Origin: Rhabdornis inornatus
Lineage: Eukaryota; Chordata; Aves; Passeriformes; Rhabdornithidae
Direction: 5' to 3'
NCBI GenBank assembly: GCA_013397075.1
Contig: VWZS01010162.1
Coordinates: 287,372 to 351,371, forward strand
Length of the DNA stretch: 64,000 nucleotides
Part shown: positions 61,106 through 64,000 of the stretch, one piece after another
Numbering within the stretch: position 1 is the stretch's first letter
Layout: each line of letters opens with the position of its first letter
The notes under the pieces: generated by a model
Seen by the model: the letters and a program-made list of their open reading frames with translations, nothing else
The model's database searches: none
What the model was told of the DNA's origin: nothing
Translations under genes and position numbers: made by a program

Positions 61106-61665
61106 TGTGTTTAGTCTGGCTGAGATGGAGTTAATTTTCTCCACGGCACCCTCATAGCTCTGTGCTGTGCATTAGTACCTAGAAAGGTGTTGGTAATACA
61201 GCAACATTTTGAGTATTCCTGAGCAGTGTTCCCATAGCATCAGTGCTGTCTCTCCAATATTCTACCTCCCACCAGCAGAGTTTGGGAGGACATCATTGAA
61301 CCAAACTGACAAGAAAGGATATTCCATACTGTATAGCATCTGCTCAGACATAAAAGTTAAGAAAAAAGAGGAGGAAGGAAATAATTAATTATTTTGACAG
61401 TTGTCTTCTAAAGCAACTGCTATGCATTCTAAACCCTGCTTCTCTGGAAGGCCTGGACATTGATGATGGGAAGCAGAGAATAAAATATTTTTATTTTTTT
61501 CTTTGCTTTGTGCACTCAGCCTTGCTTTTGCTTTACAAAACTGTCTTTCTCTTGATCCACAAGTGTTTATTTTCATCTACTTTCTTCTTCCTTGTCCTGC
61601 TGAGGATCAGAGTGCTAGAGCAGTGTGGTAGGAAACTAGCATTCAACCAAGGCCAACTCATCACA
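61106..61665 (+). mobile_element. Solo LTR, family A, full length
   Basis: Starts TGTGTTTAGTCTGGCTGAGA with TGGAGTTAATTTTCTCCAC. It continues through AGTACCTAGAAAGGTGTTGG, GTGCTGTCTCTCCAATATTC and AGGATATTCCATACTGTATAG (promoter-proximal). R/U5 follows as TTGCTTTTGCTTTACAAAAC and TGTCTTTCTCTTGATCCAC. It ends AGCATTCAACCAAGGCCAAC and TCATCACA. The flanks GAGTC and GAACC share three of five bases, so any target duplication is decayed. No internal region. It has U3, R and U5 in order, like the reversed copy at 3.4 kb. Confidence 0.83.
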
Positions 61666-64000
61666 GAACCACAGACAACAGTTCTGAGATAAAAGGTCAT
61701 AACTTTTAGTTGAAGAATGACCAAGTAGGTAAGCTATCCACAAGCTGATGTGATGGGTTACACCTTAGAAAATGTGTTCTACAAACTTGTGAACTAGCAA
61801 GAATTCTGTAGTCTGTCTTTGAATATTAAGAAAAAAATACCAGGCAGGAACACATGTTAGCAAGAAATAACAAGCTTTGTTCAGCTTTTCAAGACTTGAA
61901 GACTTGACCAGTTTTGTCTGTTTTAATCTTAGCCTGTCTGAATAAAATTAGCTTGTTTAACCAAATCATCAGTTTTCTAATTATTAATCAGCTATTAATT
62001 ATCAGTTTATTAATTATTACTCAGTTTCTTAGTTTTATTTTATATTTATATAATCATGTGGCATATTTCTTCTATAGATGGTAGTAGAAAGTAATTATGC
62101 TATTTAGAAGGAAATATTTATCACATTAACAGGAGTAGCAATATAAATACAGATATCATACAATAACAGCAGTCTTGAAAGGGGACACAGTGCATTAAAA
62201 GTAAAAGGCTGCAGACTATGATACAATATGATTGATATGATATAATATGATATGAAAAGGAAGGAACAGGATTATAAAGTAGATCCCATAGCTATAAATA
62301 ATTCCTCAGTGGTCATAGAAGAAAATGTAGAGTTGATTTCTGGACAAAAGCAATTTTTGAGATCAAGAAAGAAAAATTAAAATAATTACCCAACATATGT
62401 AAGATACTCCATACAGTTGGCTATAAGGTAGAATTTCAGCCAAGAAAAGCAAAGTTCAAAGCTTTTACTACTATTTTTTTTTATTTTCTTCTTGTTATAT
62501 AAAAACTAAATGTTGGCCAATAATCATCGATTAGTCTTAAGGTTTCAACAAAAAAATTGGCTTTGCATATGGAAGCATGTTTCCTGTTTTTCTCAGTTCC
62601 TGCCAAACACTGCACTTAACTGATTTCAGTGGAGCTCTGTTGCTTTATAGCAATTAGAAAAATGGGTTATGTTGTTGGAACTCTTCCAGTGTTTTCAGTG
62701 TCAGGAGCTGATTTCCGTTGTCAACAATTTATTGCATTCTTACAATTCAGCATCTTGGGACCTTCTCTCTGAAAACAGAAAAAACTGTTTCCCCCTTCCC
62801 TTCAGCCCTTTCTTAAAGGAGAAATACAGCTCTTTATCCCTGCATATTTAATTGGACAAATGTAAAACTGCTGTCCTCCAGTACACAGAGAGTATTGTTA
62901 CCACACTAGTAACAGGCCGCAGCCTTGCAATAGGTATACAAAGGCACAGAATTTTAACTGGCCCTGCTTGCTTTGTCTGAACTTGGCCTACTTGGAACAG
63001 TTTTGGCAATCTCTGTAGTTGCTAAAAAGTTAACTGTATATTATCTAATTTATTTCAGGTTTAGCTTAGCATAATTTTTTATTGTAACTCCTACTGTTAT
63101 AATAACTTTTTTTTTGTTTCTTTTAGCAGCTACTAATTCTGTTCTATTAATATTATTACTGAGAGATAGTAATAAGCAGCATTTATTCTGGGGAAAATTA
63201 GTTATCTCTGATTCTAGAGTAACGATGTAAGGATATGCACCCTGAATTTCTGCAGAAAATGTAAGAACACAGTCCCCAGGACTATACAGAAATCATCAGT
63301 GGTCAACTAATGGGCATTAAAGAATGACTACATTGGAAGTTGGGGACCAGTTTTAGAGATAAAAAAGAAACAACACACATATACCATAGAACATACAACA
63401 ATTACATAGAAATCACAGATCATGGACTAATAAAGAAAAGGGGAGCTTTAGAGCATGTACGAACTTCAACAGACAATGGAGTTAGAGTGACACCATTTCC
63501 CTTCTAGTAAAGAACTTGGGAACACAAATGACTTATCATCTGCAGATGTGTATCGGATATTTTTTTATTTGATTGATTGGGATTGCTTTGGTTTGGGTTT
63601 TTCTGGTGTTTTTTTTTTTTTCTTTTGTTCAACAAAAATGGAAAGGTAAGAATAATATCAAAGAAAAGGCCAGAGACTATTCAGTTAGAACAGTTTTAAC
63701 TGCATCATGAAAGGGAATGACCAGTAATTAGATACACTAGTCTATAATTGTTACTATCACTGTAACTGTTTAAACACAAATTCTTCTTCTACTTTAATTC
63801 TTTGATTAGGATATCAGTAAATGCTTGGGCTTGTATATATTTCTCTAGCCCACATAAATTTTATGATGTAGTTGATCTGGTACCAAACCTTCAGGTTTGG
63901 TTTTAGTTTGGGTATAACTATGTATTGCACTACTTGATATTACATGAAGTTTTGCAAAAACTGAGTTGATAATTATACGAAGGGGAAATAGAGGTAACAG
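61666..64000. other. Unassigned AT-rich DNA to the window end
   Basis: No gene or transposon is recognised. There is a TTAAT/TATTAA-rich stretch at 61,975-62,040, a GATAT-like run at 62,219-62,260 and a T-rich tract near 63,600-63,622. Confidence 0.5.

Noticed and set aside
1..64000. Endogenous non-retroviral virus genes, CRISPR-like arrays, tRNA/rRNA genes, or a novel multi-gene system
   Set aside because: I compared the frames and repeats by eye with families I know. None showed relevant motifs, and the only regular arrays are simple microsatellites.

Overview
The window looks like bird nuclear DNA, and a passerine or close relative is the likeliest host. Direct signs are a low-GC background and at least 13 fragments of CR1, the dominant avian non-LTR retrotransposon. 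They are recognisable from 3' ends that close in ATTCT-type repeats and from decayed ORF2 pieces with reverse-transcriptase motifs. There are also ten solo or broken long terminal repeats (LTRs) of at least four endogenous-retrovirus families of a kind I recognise from songbird genomes. The passerine assignment is an inference from those LTRs.

I find no convincing host protein-coding gene, tRNA, rRNA or CRISPR array. Open reading frames reach only 171 codons, and the longest ones lie in CR1, in LTRs or in low-complexity tracts. The window reads as intergenic or deep intronic sequence.

Layout: 0-8 kb holds a T/G-rich tract, a complete family A solo LTR (3.4-4.0 kb), a deleted family B LTR (6.9-7.25 kb), an ACAA microsatellite and a CR1 tail. 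11.1-11.5 kb has a family D LTR with a readable promoter and poly(A) signal. 13.9-14.5 kb is a CR1 ORF2 carboxyl end. 18.5-21.1 kb is the most structured part: a very old CR1 piece from ORF1 (esterase-like domain), a family C solo LTR with a perfect 6-bp target duplication, then an old CR1 reverse-transcriptase piece. 22.4-23.9 kb is an unassigned, more GC-rich stretch with an ATC microsatellite and a G-quadruplex motif. 25.0-25.95 kb is a CR1 tail followed by a family B LTR. 30.9-31.55 kb is a CR1 that ends in 22 perfect ATTCT units. 34-38 kb has three CR1 pieces and a family B LTR. 40.8-41.97 kb is a CR1 reverse-transcriptase piece, an unassigned block with a perfect hairpin, and a CR1 tail. 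45.8-46.5 kb is a family A LTR split by a nested CR1. 47.5-48.1 kb is a family B fragment joined to a CR1 piece. 54 and 61 kb carry two more family A LTRs. 56.1-57.3 kb is an inverted CR1 pair, and 59 kb is an A/C-rich tract.

The parts do not form a pathway. What can be read is a history of insertion, deletion and nesting. I looked for an undescribed system and did not find one. The best leads are the old CR1 5' remnant, the nested CR1/LTR, the inverted CR1 pair, the unassigned GC-richer islands and the hairpin-bearing block at 41.6 kb. Family letters A-D are my own labels. CR1 and LTR family recognition rests on remembered consensus sequences, not on a database search.
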